A stretch of 64,000 nt of DNA from Pseudomonas sp. MYb185 (GCF_002979975.1 NZ_PCQD01000005.1:6071-70070), one strand, 5' to 3'. Counted from the first letter of the stretch, positions 48,841 through 59,314 are shown. Notes: generated by a model not told the origin, from the letters alone. Made by a program: numbers and translations.

Positions 48841-48888
48841 TTTCCCGGTCTACCATTCAGTTGTGTTCAAACAACGGAGCTTCATGAT

Positions 48889-49197
48889 ATGAAAAAACTT
48901 ATTGCACTGTCTTGCGCTGCACTTCTGAGCATGGGTTCTGCCGCGGTGTTCGCTGACGATGACGTCAGCTCTGCCGAAGCGGCCCGGCTGATCGAAGAGG
49001 GCAAGATCAAATCGCTGGAAAGCCTGGAAGAAAAGGCGCTGTCGGTCAAGCCTGGTCGGATCACCGATCGTGATCTGGAGCACGAATATGGACGTTACAT
49101 CTACAAGCTGGATGTCCGTGCCGATGATGGTACCGACTGGGACATCGATATCGATGCCGCGACCGGCGAAGTGCTCAAAACCGAGCAAGATGACTGA
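48889..49197 (+). CDS. PepSY domain periplasmic protein
   Basis: The 102-residue protein has a signal peptide (cleavage about VFADD, residue 22) and one PepSY domain: SAEAARLIEEGKIKSLESL ... HEYGRYIYKLDV ... DIDIDAATGEVLKTE. PepSY domains next to two-component systems are thought to modulate the sensor in the periplasm. Its stop overlaps the next gene by 8 bp. Confidence 0.9.
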   Translation: MKKLIALSCAALLSMGSAAVFADDDVSSAEAARLIEEGKIKSLESLEEKALSVKPGRITDRDLEHEYGRYIYKLDVRADDGTDWDIDIDAATGEVLKTEQDD

Positions 49198-49522
49198 TCT
49201 CAGGTCTGTCTTGAAGCCAGCCGCCCTGTGCGGCTGGCTGTGTTTTGGCCTGCTGCTGGGCTGGGCACCGCTGAGCGCCGCTGAGGACATCGATCAGGAT
49301 CAGGCCCTGGCGTTGACCGAGCGGGGCGTGATCCTGCCGCTGCAGTCCTTGATCGACGATGCCCTGGGGCGTTACCCGGGGCGTTTTCTCGAGGCTGAAC
49401 TCGAGTATGACGATGGACGCTATGTTTACGAGCTGGAAATAGTCACCCATGATCGGCGGGTGCTGGAATTGGAATACGATGCCGTGACCGGCGCGTTGCT
49501 CGATGTGGATGAGGATGACTGA
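49190..49522 (+). CDS. Second PepSY domain protein
   Basis: Start at 49190 (overlapping the previous stop by 8 bp) gives 110 residues, with a signal peptide (cleavage about LSAAE, residue 30) and a PepSY domain ([17 protein letters not shown] ... [12 protein letters not shown] ... [15 protein letters not shown]). It is a paralogue of the previous gene and overlaps the response-regulator start by 1 bp. An acidic tail ends both proteins. Confidence 0.88.
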   Translation: MTDLRSVLKPAALCGWLCFGLLLGWAPLSAAEDIDQDQALALTERGVILPLQSLIDDALGRYPGRFLEAELEYDDGRYVYELEIVTHDRRVLELEYDAVTGALLDVDEDD

Positions 49523-50193
49523 TGCGGCTGTTGCTTGCCGAAGACAATATTGCCCTGGCCGACACGCTGTGCAGCAGCCTGCGCCAAGCCGGTTATGCGG
49601 TCGATTGGCGCACCGATGGCCGCGACGTGCAACTGCTCGGTGAGCAGGAAAGCTATGACCTGTGCATTCTCGACCTGGGCCTGCCCGGGCGCGGTGGCCT
49701 GGAAGTGCTGCAGAGCTGGCGCGAGCAGGGGCTGGGCATGCCGGTGTTGATCCTCACCGCACGCGGCAGTTGGACCGACCGCGTCGAGGGGCTGCGTGCC
49801 GGGGCCGATGACTACCTGAGCAAGCCTTTCCATCCCGAGGAACTGCTGCTGCGTATCCAGGGCCTGCTGCGCCGCAGTCATGGCCGGGAGCCGCAGAACC
49901 AGCTGCGGGCAGCAGGCTTGGTCCTCGACGAGGCCAGCCAGCAGGTTTCCGGCGAGGGGCTGGAGACCACACAACTGTCTGCCAGCGAATTCCGCCTGCT
50001 GCGCTGTTTCATGCTGCACGCCGGACAACTGGTGTCCAAGGCGCGGCTGGCCGAGCATCTGTACGATTACGAGGCCGAGCGCGATTCCAATGTGATCGAG
50101 GTGCAGATCAACCACCTGCGCCGCAAGCTGGGCAAGCAGGCAATCGAGACCCGGCGCGGCCAGGGTTATGTGCTGGTGGGGCTGCCATCGTGA
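49522..50193 (+). CDS. PhoP-like OmpR-family response regulator
   Basis: The 223-residue regulator has the receiver acidic pocket (E7, D8), phosphoacceptor D51 in CILDLGLPG and K101 in [10 protein letters not shown]. The stretch [20 protein letters not shown] is strongly PhoP-like. The C-terminal winged helix contains [14 protein letters not shown] and RGQGYVLVG. Start and stop overlap both neighbours, so the four genes form one translationally coupled operon. It probably binds the phased repeats at 48803-48840. Confidence 0.94.
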   Translation: MRLLLAEDNIALADTLCSSLRQAGYAVDWRTDGRDVQLLGEQESYDLCILDLGLPGRGGLEVLQSWREQGLGMPVLILTARGSWTDRVEGLRAGADDYLSKPFHPEELLLRIQGLLRRSHGREPQNQLRAAGLVLDEASQQVSGEGLETTQLSASEFRLLRCFMLHAGQLVSKARLAEHLYDYEAERDSNVIEVQINHLRRKLGKQAIETRRGQGYVLVGLPS

Positions 50194-51539
50194 ATTCGAT
50201 TGGCCGCCAGCTCGGCGGCGGGCTGCTGGTGGTACTGCTGTTGACCGTGATGCTGGTCGGTCAGGGGGGTATCTGGCTGTTCGACCGGGCCTTGCGTGAT
50301 TACCTGAGCACCGACCTGCAGCGCGAGACCGATGCACTGCTGGCGGCACTGACCCCGTCCCCGACCGGGCTGTATCTGGATCTGCGCCGGGTCAGTCCGG
50401 ATTATCAGCGGCCTTTTTCAGGCCGCTATTTCGTGGTGCAGACCAGCGAACGCTGGCGTTCCCGCTCTTTGTGGGACCAGCGCCTGCCGCTGGATGCCGA
50501 CGATCTGCACAATACCCTGGTGCCGGGCCCGGCGGGACAGCAACTGCTGGTGCGCTCCGGCACCTTCGACAAGCTCGGCGAGCCGGTGCGCATCAGCGTG
50601 GCGATGGATTACCTGCCGCTGCTGCAGGCCTTTGCCCAGGCCCGGCTATGGCTCTGGGGGCTGGGCGCGCTGGCGGTGCTGGTCAGCCTGTTGATCCAGC
50701 AGGGGCTGCTGCGTCGCGCCTTGCGCCCGCTGCACCGCACGCGGGATGAACTGGCCGAGTGGCATGCCGGCCAGCGCCTGGTGCTCAGTGACAATGTGCC
50801 CCAGGAGTTGCTGCCACTGGTGCAGGAGATCAATCATCTGGGCGCGCAGGTCGAGCAGATTATCCAGCGTTCACGCAAGGGTGTTGGTGATCTGGGGCAT
50901 GCCCTGAAAACGCCGCTGGCGGTCAGCGAGAGTCTGTTGGCCCAGACCGATCTCGACCAGGCCGACAAGACCGCCATCGCCGCGCAATTGCAGGAGATTC
51001 GCGGTCAGCTGGAGCGAGCCCTGCAGCGCTCGCGGCTGGCGCCGGAAAGCCAGGCCGGCAAGCGCTTCAACCCGCAGCAGGACCTGCACTGGTTGCTCGA
51101 TTCCCTGCGTCAGATCCACGGCCAGCGGGTGCAGATCGAGCACCCGGCGGCGCAGGCGCAGGATTGGCCCTTCGAGCGTGAGGACATGCTGGAATTGCTG
51201 GGCAATCTGCTGGATAACGCCTGTAAATGGGCCAGGGGCAGGGTGCGCCTGGATTGGCAGATGAGCCCGCAGGCGTTGCTCCTGCGGGTGCAGGATGATG
51301 GGCCAGGGATCACGCACGAGGATCGGGAGAAGGTACTGCGCCGGGGCACGCGGCTGGATGAAAGCGTTACCGGCCACGGCCTGGGCTTGGCGATCGTTGG
51401 TGATCTGGTCGAGGTGTATGGTGGTGAGCTGGCGTTGGGGGATAGCGAATTGGGTGGGCTGGCGGTGCGGGTGAGCCTGCCGCTTTCCCCTCTCCCCCAG
51501 CCCCTCTCCCACAAGGGGCGAGGGGTGACTCGCGCCTGA
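50190..51539 (+). CDS. PhoQ-like sensor histidine kinase
   Basis: The 449-residue kinase has two membrane segments (about 10-30 and 150-170) around a periplasmic domain with a few acidic residues. The H-box is [12 protein letters not shown] (His 237), which matches PhoQ rather than the usual HExRTP type. ATP-binding boxes are [11 protein letters not shown] and DDGPGI, then GHGLGLAIV. The signal is unknown; no RExxE iron-sensing motif of the BqsS kind is seen in the periplasmic part. The last ~18 residues ([14 protein letters not shown] region) come from a repeat and are probably a late extension. Confidence 0.93.
   Translation: MNSIGRQLGGGLLVVLLLTVMLVGQGGIWLFDRALRDYLSTDLQRETDALLAALTPSPTGLYLDLRRVSPDYQRPFSGRYFVVQTSERWRSRSLWDQRLPLDADDLHNTLVPGPAGQQLLVRSGTFDKLGEPVRISVAMDYLPLLQAFAQARLWLWGLGALAVLVSLLIQQGLLRRALRPLHRTRDELAEWHAGQRLVLSDNVPQELLPLVQEINHLGAQVEQIIQRSRKGVGDLGHALKTPLAVSESLLAQTDLDQADKTAIAAQLQEIRGQLERALQRSRLAPESQAGKRFNPQQDLHWLLDSLRQIHGQRVQIEHPAAQAQDWPFEREDMLELLGNLLDNACKWARGRVRLDWQMSPQALLLRVQDDGPGITHEDREKVLRRGTRLDESVTGHGLGLAIVGDLVEVYGGELALGDSELGGLAVRVSLPLSPLPQPLSHKGRGVTRA
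51487..51525. repeat. CCCCTCTCCC-type palindromic repeat inside the kinase 3' end
   Basis: CCCCTC (51501-51506) and GAGGGG (51520-51525) enclose a smaller CCC/GGG pair, giving a bulged hairpin. This C/T-rich element is common between genes in gammaproteobacteria and, when translated, gives a PLSHKGRG-type peptide. Here it forms the last codons of the sensor kinase. Confidence 0.7.
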
Positions 51540-51602
51540 GCCCACTGTGCTTCGCTGGGAGCGTCGAGCGCCAGTTCGATGAGAGCAAGTTCAGCCGTTG
51601 CC

Positions 51603-52922
51603 TCAGAGCACCATCGCCGCCACCCAGCCGAAGGCGATCAGCGGCAGGTTGTAATGCAGGAAGGTCGGTACCACGGTGTCCCAGATATGGTTGTGCTGGC
51701 CATCGACGTTCAGCCCGGCAGTCGGCCCCAGGGTCGAATCGGAGGCGGGGGAGCCGGCGTCGCCGAGGGCGGCGGCGGTACCGACCAGCGAAACGATGGC
51801 CAGCGGGCTGAAGCCCAGGTGCATGGCCAATGGTACGTAGATCGCGGCGATGATGGGGACGGTGGAGAACGAGGAGCCAATGCCCAGGGTGATCAGCAGG
51901 CCGACCACCAGCATGAGCAGGGCAGCCAGTGCCTTGTTGTCACCGATGTACGCTGCCGAGCTGGTGACCATGCTTTCGATATGACCGGTAGCCTGCATTA
52001 CCGATGCGAAGCCGTTGGCGGCGATCATGATGAAACCGATCATGGCCATCATCTTCATGCCCTCGGTGAACAGGTCGTCGGTCTCACGCCAGCGCACCAC
52101 GCCGGACAGCGAGAACACCACGAAGCCGGCCAGCGCGCCGATGATCATCGAGTCCAGCCAGAGCTGGATGCCGAAGGCGGCAATCACGGCAACCAGTGCC
52201 ACCAGCAGGGTTTTCGGCGTATATACCACCTTCTCCGGCGACTCGCCGCCGGCCACGCCAGCGACAGCATAATCGCGGCGCTTGCGGTAGCTGAAGAAGG
52301 CCACCAGCAGGCCGAACAGCATGCCCAGCGCCGGCAGGGCCATGGCATGCATGACATTGATGCCGGCGGTATCCAGGCCGCCATCCCGGACGTTGGCCAG
52401 CAGGATGTTGTTCAGGAAGATCGCGCCGAAGCCCACCGGCAGGAACATGTAGGGGGTGATCAGGCCGAAGGTCAGGATGCAGGCGACCAGGCGGCGATCC
52501 AGGTACAACTTGTTCATCACGAACAGCAGCGGCGGGATCAGCAGCGGGATGAAGGCGATGTGGATCGGCAGGATATTCTGCGAGGCCATGGCGGCTGCCA
52601 GCAGCATCAGCAACAGCATGAGGCGCAGCTTGCCGGTATTGCCCCCACGCTGACCGTCGATCATGTGCAGAGCGCGGTCCGCCAGGGCATGGGCGGTGCC
52701 GGACTTGGCGATGGCAACGGCAAAGGCGCCCAGCAGGGCATAGCTCAGAGCCACCGTGGCGCCCTTGCCGAGCCCGTCCTGAAAGGCCTGCAGCGTGGCA
52801 TCCAGGCTCAGGCCGCCGAGCAGACCGCCGGTCACCGCGCCGATGATCAAGGCTACTACCACGTGCACGCGGCACAGACTGAGAACCAGCATTACTGCAA
52901 CTGCAACGACCACTGCATTCAT
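51603..52922 (-). CDS. Na+/H+ antiporter NhaC-like family transporter
   Basis: The 439-residue protein has 11-12 membrane spans and the family's N-terminal [40 protein letters not shown] and [17 protein letters not shown] motifs. It belongs to the group annotated as NhaC-like antiporters, some of which transport amino acids such as histidine (YuiF type), so the substrate is open. It stands alone. In the 250-bp gap to the EAL gene I see no clear promoter motif. Confidence 0.85.
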   Translation of the reverse strand: MNAVVVAVAVMLVLSLCRVHVVVALIIGAVTGGLLGGLSLDATLQAFQDGLGKGATVALSYALLGAFAVAIAKSGTAHALADRALHMIDGQRGGNTGKLRLMLLLMLLAAAMASQNILPIHIAFIPLLIPPLLFVMNKLYLDRRLVACILTFGLITPYMFLPVGFGAIFLNNILLANVRDGGLDTAGINVMHAMALPALGMLFGLLVAFFSYRKRRDYAVAGVAGGESPEKVVYTPKTLLVALVAVIAAFGIQLWLDSMIIGALAGFVVFSLSGVVRWRETDDLFTEGMKMMAMIGFIMIAANGFASVMQATGHIESMVTSSAAYIGDNKALAALLMLVVGLLITLGIGSSFSTVPIIAAIYVPLAMHLGFSPLAIVSLVGTAAALGDAGSPASDSTLGPTAGLNVDGQHNHIWDTVVPTFLHYNLPLIAFGWVAAMVL

Positions 52923-53172
52923 GGTTGCTTCCTGTTTGAAAATGACTTCACTTGCACAGAACGATAGGAGAGGGCGCGTACTCTGCCGGATGCCTGAATG
53001 CCTGTCAAAATTTATGGGAGGAACGGATCATCCTTCGCTCTCCCACCTCGTCCGGCCTGCGCCGAGGATGACGGTGTAGAGCGTGACCAGTGCCATTCAG
53101 TACCGCCGTTGGTATCTTTCTGGCGACAATCTTGCATAATCTGTGTCAGCTATCTGAACTGGAGACTTTGCT

Positions 53173-54345
53173 GTGTTCGAAGGACAACCGCTGCCGTACT
53201 ACCAGCCACTGATCGATACTGCGACCGGGCGCATCGCCGGATACGAGGCCCTGGCTCGACTGCGCAACGAGGAAGGTGAAGTCATCAGTGCCGGCCCGCT
53301 GTTCACCGATCCGCAGGTGGACCAGCTGGCATTGCTGGATCTTGATCGTACGGTCCGGCGCATGGCGCTGGAGCGTTTTCGGGACACGCCCAATGGCTTC
53401 ATTACGCTGAATATCTCGCCCCTCTGGCTTGCCCAGGTGGACCCGAACGAGCCGCTGCCGAGCCTGGTACTGCTGGAAGAGATCGGTCTGTCCGCTGAGC
53501 AGGTGGTATTCGAGATCACCGGTTTGCAGGGTGACCTGGAGCGGTTGCGCGAGGTGGTGCGGCGCTACCGCGAATCCGGGATTCGGGTGGCGGTGGATGA
53601 CTTCGGTACCGGTTATTCGATGCTCGACCAGGTGATCGCCCTGGCCCCGGATTTTCTCAAGCTGGATATCCAGTTGCTGCACCAGGCCACCCGCGGTAAC
53701 AGCAACAGCTCGGATTTCGTCAAGTCGCTGGCCCTGATGGCCGAGAAAAGTGGTTGCTGGATCATGGCCGAGGGCATCGAGACCGAAGAGCACCTGCACT
53801 TTGCACTGGATTGTGGCGCGCGTTATGTCCAGGGGTTCCTGTTTGGTGCAGCGGCGGAGAATTTCCTGCCGGCAGATGCAGTGCAGCCGGTATTCTCGCG
53901 TCTGCGGGATCATTATGTGGAGGCCAAGCTGGCTGAGCGGACGCGACTGCTGGAGCTACGCACCTCGCTGGCGAGTCTGTTCGCCCAGTTACGTCGCTGG
54001 CTGGAGAAGGGCGCCAAGCCGAATGCCTTGCCGGCCCCGACGGAGTACCCCTGGCTGCTGCGCTTTTTCCTCTGCGATGCCTATGGCACGCAGATCTCAC
54101 CGAACTACGAGTGGACCGGTGAACGCTGGCAGCAGGACCCACGCTACCTCGACCACAACTGGTCCTGGCGTCCCTATTTCTACCGCATCCTGGCCGAATC
54201 CGGCGAGGACAGCCGGGTGATCCTGTCCAGCCGCTACCGCGATGCCACCACCAATCAGTACTGCATGACCTCGGGATTGTTCATCGACGACAGCCGCCAT
54301 CTGCTACTGGTGGATATCGATATGGAGCGATTGCAGGACGGTTGA
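53173..54345 (+). CDS. EAL-domain phosphodiesterase with C-terminal sensory domain
   Basis: A GTG start with GGAG nine bases upstream gives 390 residues. The EAL domain (about 1-240) has YEALAR, LNISP, FEITG (the E-x-T glutamate), DDFGTGYSMLDQ, LKLDIQ and AEGIETEEHL, so the metal-binding and catalytic residues appear complete. The C-terminal ~150 residues resemble the YkuI/Cache-like domain found in some EAL proteins. It should degrade cyclic di-GMP in the cytoplasm, lowering biofilm or polysaccharide output; a link to the polysaccharide locus is only a guess. Confidence 0.92.
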   Translation: MFEGQPLPYYQPLIDTATGRIAGYEALARLRNEEGEVISAGPLFTDPQVDQLALLDLDRTVRRMALERFRDTPNGFITLNISPLWLAQVDPNEPLPSLVLLEEIGLSAEQVVFEITGLQGDLERLREVVRRYRESGIRVAVDDFGTGYSMLDQVIALAPDFLKLDIQLLHQATRGNSNSSDFVKSLALMAEKSGCWIMAEGIETEEHLHFALDCGARYVQGFLFGAAAENFLPADAVQPVFSRLRDHYVEAKLAERTRLLELRTSLASLFAQLRRWLEKGAKPNALPAPTEYPWLLRFFLCDAYGTQISPNYEWTGERWQQDPRYLDHNWSWRPYFYRILAESGEDSRVILSSRYRDATTNQYCMTSGLFIDDSRHLLLVDIDMERLQDG

Positions 54346-54373
54346 GGGAGGAGTGTCGGCTACTCCGTGCCCG

Positions 54374-54476
54374 TGGATTGCTTCACCGCTTCGCGGTTCG
54401 CAATGACGAGGGGGCGTAATGTTATTTTGCCTACGTTCTCCGTCGTCATTGCGAGCCCGAAGGGCGCGGCAATCCA
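54374..54476. repeat. TGGATTGC/GGCAATCCA inverted-pair element
   Basis: TGGATTGCTTCACCG...CGCAATGACG is followed about 25 bp later by CGTCATTGCGAGCCCGAAGG...GCAATCCA, its inverse. It is the same element family as at 16554-16633, but with the two halves in the opposite order. It lies between the EAL and chemoreceptor genes. Confidence 0.85.
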
Positions 54477-54505
54477 CTGGCTCGGAGCACTGGATTGCCT
54501 CCCCT

Positions 54506-56152
54506 TCAGATCTTGAAGCGGCCCAGCAGGCTGCTGATCTGCTGACCGATCCGGGCCAGGTGTTCGCTGGCCTGGGCGGTCTGCTGCGCCCCATCGGTGG
54601 TTTCCCTTGCCAGTTCGGCGGCTTCGGTCACGTTGCGGTTGACATCCTCCACCACGGTGGACTGCTGGGTGGTGGCGCTGGCGATGGAGGCATTCAGCGC
54701 TACCAGGTGCTGCATGGACTGGGCGATCTGCTCCAGTGACTGCCCAGCGGCATTGACCTGTTCGACGCTGAGCTCGGAATAGCGGCTGCTCTCATTGATG
54801 ACATGCACCACCGACTGCGTATTGTTCTGCAGACGAGTGATCATGCCGTGGATTTCCTCGGTGGACTTCTGGGTACGCTGGGCGAGGTTGCGTACTTCAT
54901 CGGCCACCACGGCGAAGCCGCGGCCCATTTCGCCAGCGCGGGCAGCCTCGATGGCAGCATTCAGCGCCAGCAGGTTGGTCTGTTCGGCGATGGCGCGGAT
55001 CACATCCAGTACCGTGGCGATTTCATTGGCGTCGGCCGACAGGGTTTCCATATGGGCGACGGCGGTATTCACGCTGCCGGACAGGTGGTTGATCTGCTCG
55101 ATGGTCTTTTCCACCTGCACACGACCGAAGTCGGCGCCCTCGTTGGCACTCTCCACTTCCTGCGCAGCGGCGTTGGCATTCTGCGCTACGTCCTGCACGC
55201 CGTAGGTGATCTCGTTGATCGCCGTGGCCATGAGCTCCATGCGCTCGGACTGGCGGGTCATGCCAACGAGACTGGCATTGCTGATCTGGTCCAGTTGCTG
55301 GCTGGCGCTGATCATCTGGTTGGCGCCATCGCCCAGTTGGCCGATCAGCTTGCGCAGGTTACCGGTGAAGGTATTGAAGTGTCGGGCGAGCAGTGACAGT
55401 TCGTCTCGCGCGTCGCCGTTCAGTGTGCGGGTCAGGTCGCCTTCGCCATTGGCTATATCCCCCATGGCCTGGACCACCAGATTCAGTGGCTGGGTAATGC
55501 TGCGGGCGATGACATAAAGGATACCGATCATGATCAGCATGATGACCGTGACGACGCTCAGTGCCCAGAATACCTGCGTGCGGATCTTGGCCTGCACATC
55601 GGTGAGGATGATGCCGGTGCCGATCATGTAGTCCCAGGGTTTGAAGTGGGTGAAGGCGGACAGACGACGTACTGGATCGCTCTCACCGACCTTGTCGCCT
55701 GGCTTGACCCAGTTGTATTCGTAGTGGCCGGTACCCTGGCTGCGGGCCAGGTCGGCCATCTCCTTGATGACATTGGGCGAACCGTTCCGGCCCAGGGTGC
55801 TGAGATCGACGCCCTCGGTTTCGGGGGCGAAGGGGTGCATGAGCATGACGTAGTTCATGTCGTTGACCCAGAAGTACTCATTGCCGTCATAGCGCAGGCC
55901 GCGTAGCGTTTCCAATGCCTGATGGCGGGCCTGTTCGGGGCTCAGCTCGCCGCTGAGTTCCTTGGCGTGGTAGGCGGCCATGAGACTGTGGGCGGTTTGC
56001 ACCAGATGGGTGGCCTTGGTGATCTCGGCGGTATGGATCTCTTTACGCAGATGATCGAGAGAAATGAAGGTCAGAACCAGCAGGCTGGCGAGGGCAACGA
56101 TTAGGATCAGCCATATCCTCTGGCTAATGCGTATCCGACGTAACAAATCCAT
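54506..56152 (-). CDS. Methyl-accepting chemotaxis protein with single-Cache sensor
   Basis: The 548-residue receptor has an N-terminal membrane segment (about 10-30), a periplasmic single-Cache domain ([20 protein letters not shown], then [12 protein letters not shown]), a second membrane segment near 195-215, a HAMP linker and a signalling domain ([35 protein letters not shown]). The NEYFWVND-type motif is typical of receptors for small organic acids. GGAG precedes the ATG. The ligand is not known. Confidence 0.93.
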   Translation of the reverse strand: MDLLRRIRISQRIWLILIVALASLLVLTFISLDHLRKEIHTAEITKATHLVQTAHSLMAAYHAKELSGELSPEQARHQALETLRGLRYDGNEYFWVNDMNYVMLMHPFAPETEGVDLSTLGRNGSPNVIKEMADLARSQGTGHYEYNWVKPGDKVGESDPVRRLSAFTHFKPWDYMIGTGIILTDVQAKIRTQVFWALSVVTVIMLIMIGILYVIARSITQPLNLVVQAMGDIANGEGDLTRTLNGDARDELSLLARHFNTFTGNLRKLIGQLGDGANQMISASQQLDQISNASLVGMTRQSERMELMATAINEITYGVQDVAQNANAAAQEVESANEGADFGRVQVEKTIEQINHLSGSVNTAVAHMETLSADANEIATVLDVIRAIAEQTNLLALNAAIEAARAGEMGRGFAVVADEVRNLAQRTQKSTEEIHGMITRLQNNTQSVVHVINESSRYSELSVEQVNAAGQSLEQIAQSMQHLVALNASIASATTQQSTVVEDVNRNVTEAAELARETTDGAQQTAQASEHLARIGQQISSLLGRFKI

Positions 56153-56231
56153 TGTTGATCTCCGCGATCTTTTATTAGTAACTACGGTCTACTTGAGAAC
56201 CTACCTTTAAGCGTTATCGACCAAGCGGCGT

Positions 56232-56293
56232 AATACTGGAGTATTTCTTTGCTGGCTGGCCAGTGTCAATGAGCCATTATTCATCTGATGAAT
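56232..56293. promoter_or_regulatory. Two palindromes upstream of the protease gene
   Basis: AATACT-GG-AGTATT (56232-56245) and ATTCATC-T-GATGAAT (56279-56293) are perfect dyads in the 298-bp gap between the divergent chemoreceptor and protease genes. They could be operators; no regulator is adjacent. Nothing else is seen in this gap. Confidence 0.3.
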
Positions 56294-56450
56294 CTACTAC
56301 TGGGGTTTGGCGTTATCGCTTGCCTCCGTCGTCTGTCCGGGCGACCTTCCGAATGGGGTGACAGCGTGTTAAATTGCCGCGGAAATTCAATGCGTACGGC
56401 ACTTTCTTCCCTCGCCCCGGTCTATCTGTTTGTTTCCTAAAGGATATTTT

Positions 56451-57143
56451 ATGCAGTTATCTATCAAGAGCCTGTCCCTCGCGGCCCTGTTGAGCACAGC
56501 GGCAGTATCCCCCGGTGTATTTGCCGCTACGCAGGAGGCCATCGAGCCGCCTGCTGATGCTGTCATGTCGGAGGACCTCACCGGCAAGGTGGTGGTGGGC
56601 TGGATCGAGAAGGGATTGATTCTGCCCGAGCAGACCGCGGTGAAGGTCAAGGTGGACTCCGGGGCGCTGACCTCGTCCATGCATGCGGTGAATCTCGAGC
56701 GCTTTACCCGCGAGGGCAAGAGGTGGGTGCGCTATGACGTCGAAGTGAAGGACGCCGATACCGGCAAGCGTGTGACCATGAACTTCGAACGTCCGGTATA
56801 TCGCCAGATCACCGTACGCGGTGCCGGCGGTGAGGACTATCGGCCGGTAGTGAAGATGCGGATGTGCATCGGCAACCGGATCTATGAAGAGCAGTTTTCC
56901 CTGCGTGATCGCAGCGACATGACCTATCCCGTGCTGCTCGGTCGGCGCACCATCGAGCATATCGGTCTGATCGATGTGTCCGATACCTTCATGCTGCCGC
57001 TGGATTGCCCGGAAACCGCCAGCGAGGACGAGCGCAACAGGCAGCAACAGCTGCGCGATGATGCCAGCCTGGTGGACGACAGTCAGATCGACGAACCATC
57101 GGAAACCGAGGAGGAGGATGACGAGCAGGAAGGCGGGGACTGA
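56451..57143 (+). CDS. Retropepsin-like aspartic protease (RimB/Zn_protease family)
   Basis: Start at 56451 (AAAGGA upstream) gives 230 residues. A signal peptide (cleavage about VFAAT) is followed by a single retropepsin-like domain with the aspartic motif VDSGALTSS (about 65-73) and the second strand MTYPVLLGRRTIEHI. The C-terminal ~40 residues are highly acidic. The family is called ATP-dependent zinc protease in databases, but the motif is aspartic. It probably works in the periplasm. Confidence 0.87.
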   Translation: MQLSIKSLSLAALLSTAAVSPGVFAATQEAIEPPADAVMSEDLTGKVVVGWIEKGLILPEQTAVKVKVDSGALTSSMHAVNLERFTREGKRWVRYDVEVKDADTGKRVTMNFERPVYRQITVRGAGGEDYRPVVKMRMCIGNRIYEEQFSLRDRSDMTYPVLLGRRTIEHIGLIDVSDTFMLPLDCPETASEDERNRQQQLRDDASLVDDSQIDEPSETEEEDDEQEGGD

Positions 57144-57152
57144 CGCTTTCGG

Positions 57153-58364
57153 CTATCCGCCCAGGATCCATCCTCCTGCCGCCGTGGCCAGCACCACCAG
57201 CCACGGCGGCAGCTTCCAGAATACCAGCGCGATCAATGCTCCGAGGGCCAGGACGAAGTCCCTTGGCCCGAGGATGCTGCTGGTCCACATCGGCTGATAC
57301 AGTGCAGCCAGTAGCAGCCCGACCACTGCTGCGTTCACCCCGGCCAGGGCGGCCTGGGCCCGGGCGCTGTGACGCAGTTGCTCCCAGAATGGAAGCACTC
57401 CGATTACCAGCAGAAATGATGGCGCGAAGATTGCCAGCAGGCAGATGATGCCATTGATCCAACTGGGCATGCCGGTGTCCATGGCGGCACCCAGAAAGCC
57501 CGCGAAGGTGAACAGTGGGCCGGGTATCGCCTGGGCTGCGCCGTAGCCGACCAGGAAGGTGTCCGCAGCGACCCAGCCTGAGTCAACCGTCTCCGCCTGC
57601 AACAAGGGCAGGACCACGTGTCCGCCCCCGAAAACCAGGGACCCGACCCGATAGAAGCTGTCGATAATTGCCAGTGTCTGGCTCGGCAGCAACGCTGTCA
57701 GCAGCGGCAGGCCGAGCAGCAGTATCAGGAACAGCCCCAGTGCCAGGCTGCCGCCGCGTCGGCTGACCCGCACGGGCTGGATGTCCGGTTCGCCGCGACT
57801 GCCGGGGCTTATCAGCGCCAGCCCCAGCAGTCCCGCTGCCAGCAAGACCGCAACCTGGATCCACAGCGTGGATACCAGCAGTACCGCCGTTGCGGCGCCA
57901 GCCATGATGGTCATGCGCAGCGGGTCGGGACACAGGGTGCGCGCCATACCCCAAACTGCCTGGGCAACTACGGCAACGGCGACCACCTTGAGTCCCTGGA
58001 GCGCACCCGAGCCGGGATCGCCATATTGGGTCAGAGTCATGGCGAACAGGATCAGTGCCAGGGCCGAGGGCAGGGTGAAGCCGACCCAGGCCGCCAGGGC
58101 GCCAGCATAGCCCGCTCGGGAAAGGCCCAGGGCCAGGCCGACCTGGCTGCTGGCTGGTCCGGGTAGAAACTGACACAGGGCAACCAGATCGGCATAACTG
58201 CGTTCTGACAGCCATTGCCGGCGCACCACGAACTCGTCGCGGAAATAGCCCAGGTGGGCGATGGGCCCGCCGAAGGAAGTCAGGCCCAGGCGCAGGAAGA
58301 TCAGGAATACGAACCAGGGGCTGCGGTCACCGCCAGGGTGCGGGGCAGGGGCGGCCTGGTCCAT
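57153..58364 (-). CDS. chrA: Chromate efflux transporter
   Basis: From the Met at 58364 (GGAG eight bases upstream; the Met at 58376 has no site) the protein has 403 residues and two CHR domains. The first shows FLRLGLTSFGGPIAHLGYF and CQFLPGPASSQVG, the second FGGGHVVLPLL and AIPGPLFTFAGFLGA, as in bidomain ChrA. It should export chromate with proton coupling; sulfate analogues are possible. It stands alone, 16 bp before the DUF2058 stop. Confidence 0.92.
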   Translation of the reverse strand: MDQAAPAPHPGGDRSPWFVFLIFLRLGLTSFGGPIAHLGYFRDEFVVRRQWLSERSYADLVALCQFLPGPASSQVGLALGLSRAGYAGALAAWVGFTLPSALALILFAMTLTQYGDPGSGALQGLKVVAVAVVAQAVWGMARTLCPDPLRMTIMAGAATAVLLVSTLWIQVAVLLAAGLLGLALISPGSRGEPDIQPVRVSRRGGSLALGLFLILLLGLPLLTALLPSQTLAIIDSFYRVGSLVFGGGHVVLPLLQAETVDSGWVAADTFLVGYGAAQAIPGPLFTFAGFLGAAMDTGMPSWINGIICLLAIFAPSFLLVIGVLPFWEQLRHSARAQAALAGVNAAVVGLLLAALYQPMWTSSILGPRDFVLALGALIALVFWKLPPWLVVLATAAGGWILGG

Positions 58365-58392
58365 GCTGGGCTCCATCAGGTCGGGTGAAGGG

Positions 58393-58923
58393 TTACCACA
58401 TCAGGTCGTCAGGCACCTTGAAGTCCGCGTAGGGATCGTCCTCATCGGCTTGCTCAGCTTCCACCTTGGCGATGATTACCGGCCAATGCGGTGCGCGCTC
58501 GGCTACCTTCTCCGCTACATCGAGGGGGATGAGTTCGAAGTGGCCAGACAGGCGGACAATGCCCAGCTTGCCACGGCTGAGTTTGGCGAATTGTTCGTCG
58601 GTGACATAGATCTTCTTGATCTTGTTCTTGGCCACGAACTGATAGGCGGTTTCGCCACCGGTACGATCCAGCTTGGCCTGTTCGATCAATTGCTTGGCCT
58701 GGGCCTCGCGTTCGCGGCGGGCGGCTTCTTCCTGGCGCTGCAGGTTCAACTGGCGGTCACGCTCGGCTTTCTCGGCACGTGCCTTCTCCACCGCAGCGGC
58801 GGTGTCGTGCACCTTCTCGGGGGTGTTCTTCGCAGCCTTCTTCTTGGCGCGCTGGGCCTGCTTGAGTTTCTTTTCATCGACCAGTCCGGCTTTGAGCAGC
58901 TGGGCTTGCAGTGAATTGACCAT
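58393..58923 (-). CDS. DUF2058 family protein (YaiL-like)
   Basis: The 176-residue protein starts with a lysine-rich coiled coil (SLQAQLLKAGLVDEKKLKQA, to about residue 90) and has the family's C-terminal domain (ETAYQFVAKNKIKKIYV, and GHFELIPLDVAEKVAER). YaiL homologues are nucleoprotein-associated proteins with unclear role. It is upstream of chrA on the same strand. Confidence 0.9.
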   Translation of the reverse strand: MVNSLQAQLLKAGLVDEKKLKQAQRAKKKAAKNTPEKVHDTAAAVEKARAEKAERDRQLNLQRQEEAARREREAQAKQLIEQAKLDRTGGETAYQFVAKNKIKKIYVTDEQFAKLSRGKLGIVRLSGHFELIPLDVAEKVAERAPHWPVIIAKVEAEQADEDDPYADFKVPDDLMW

Positions 58924-59031
58924 GCGTTGGGGCTACCTGTTACGGGGCGTGGAATTTGAGAAACGCATTCTAGGGTCTGTTGCCACCTCATCACAACCGC
59001 GCCGGTGTCTGTTCCGGTCTGTGACGAGTCT

Positions 59032-59208
59032 TCACTCGCGTTGCTTCTCCCTTCTTTCCTGTGCTTCCAGTTCGGCCTGGCGCGCTTTGATGCGTTTCAT
59101 CTGCTCCTTGCCGATCGGCATCCTGTTGGCGGTCTTGCGCAGCATGTACAGGCCGCCAATGACAGTGGCGAGAATGATCAATACAAAGATCCAGCCAGTG
59201 AGAGACAT
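59032..59208 (-). CDS. DUF2897 family small membrane protein
   Basis: A 58-residue product starts at ATG 59208 with AAGGAATCTGGAG upstream. It has one N-terminal membrane span (GWIFVLIILATVIGGLYML), then a basic, Glu/Lys/Gln-rich tail (KEQMKRIKARQAELEAQ). It fits the DUF2897 family of short inner-membrane proteins, whose function is unknown. It is 109 bp upstream of the DUF2058 gene. Confidence 0.75.
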   Translation of the reverse strand: MSLTGWIFVLIILATVIGGLYMLRKTANRMPIGKEQMKRIKARQAELEAQERREKQRE

Positions 59209-59314
59209 CTCCAGATTCCTTTTATATGAGGGTCTTGGTTACAGCATGGTTAACTGCTGGCAGGATGGCAAATCCATCGGGGAGCGGCGCGGCGTATGAG
59301 TATTGAATTCTATT

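Noticed and set aside
51579-52967. A 462-codon plus-strand frame rich in His, Gln and Asp
   Set aside because: Antisense shadow of the NhaC-like antiporter; the His/Gln/Asp bias is what the reverse of a membrane-protein gene gives.
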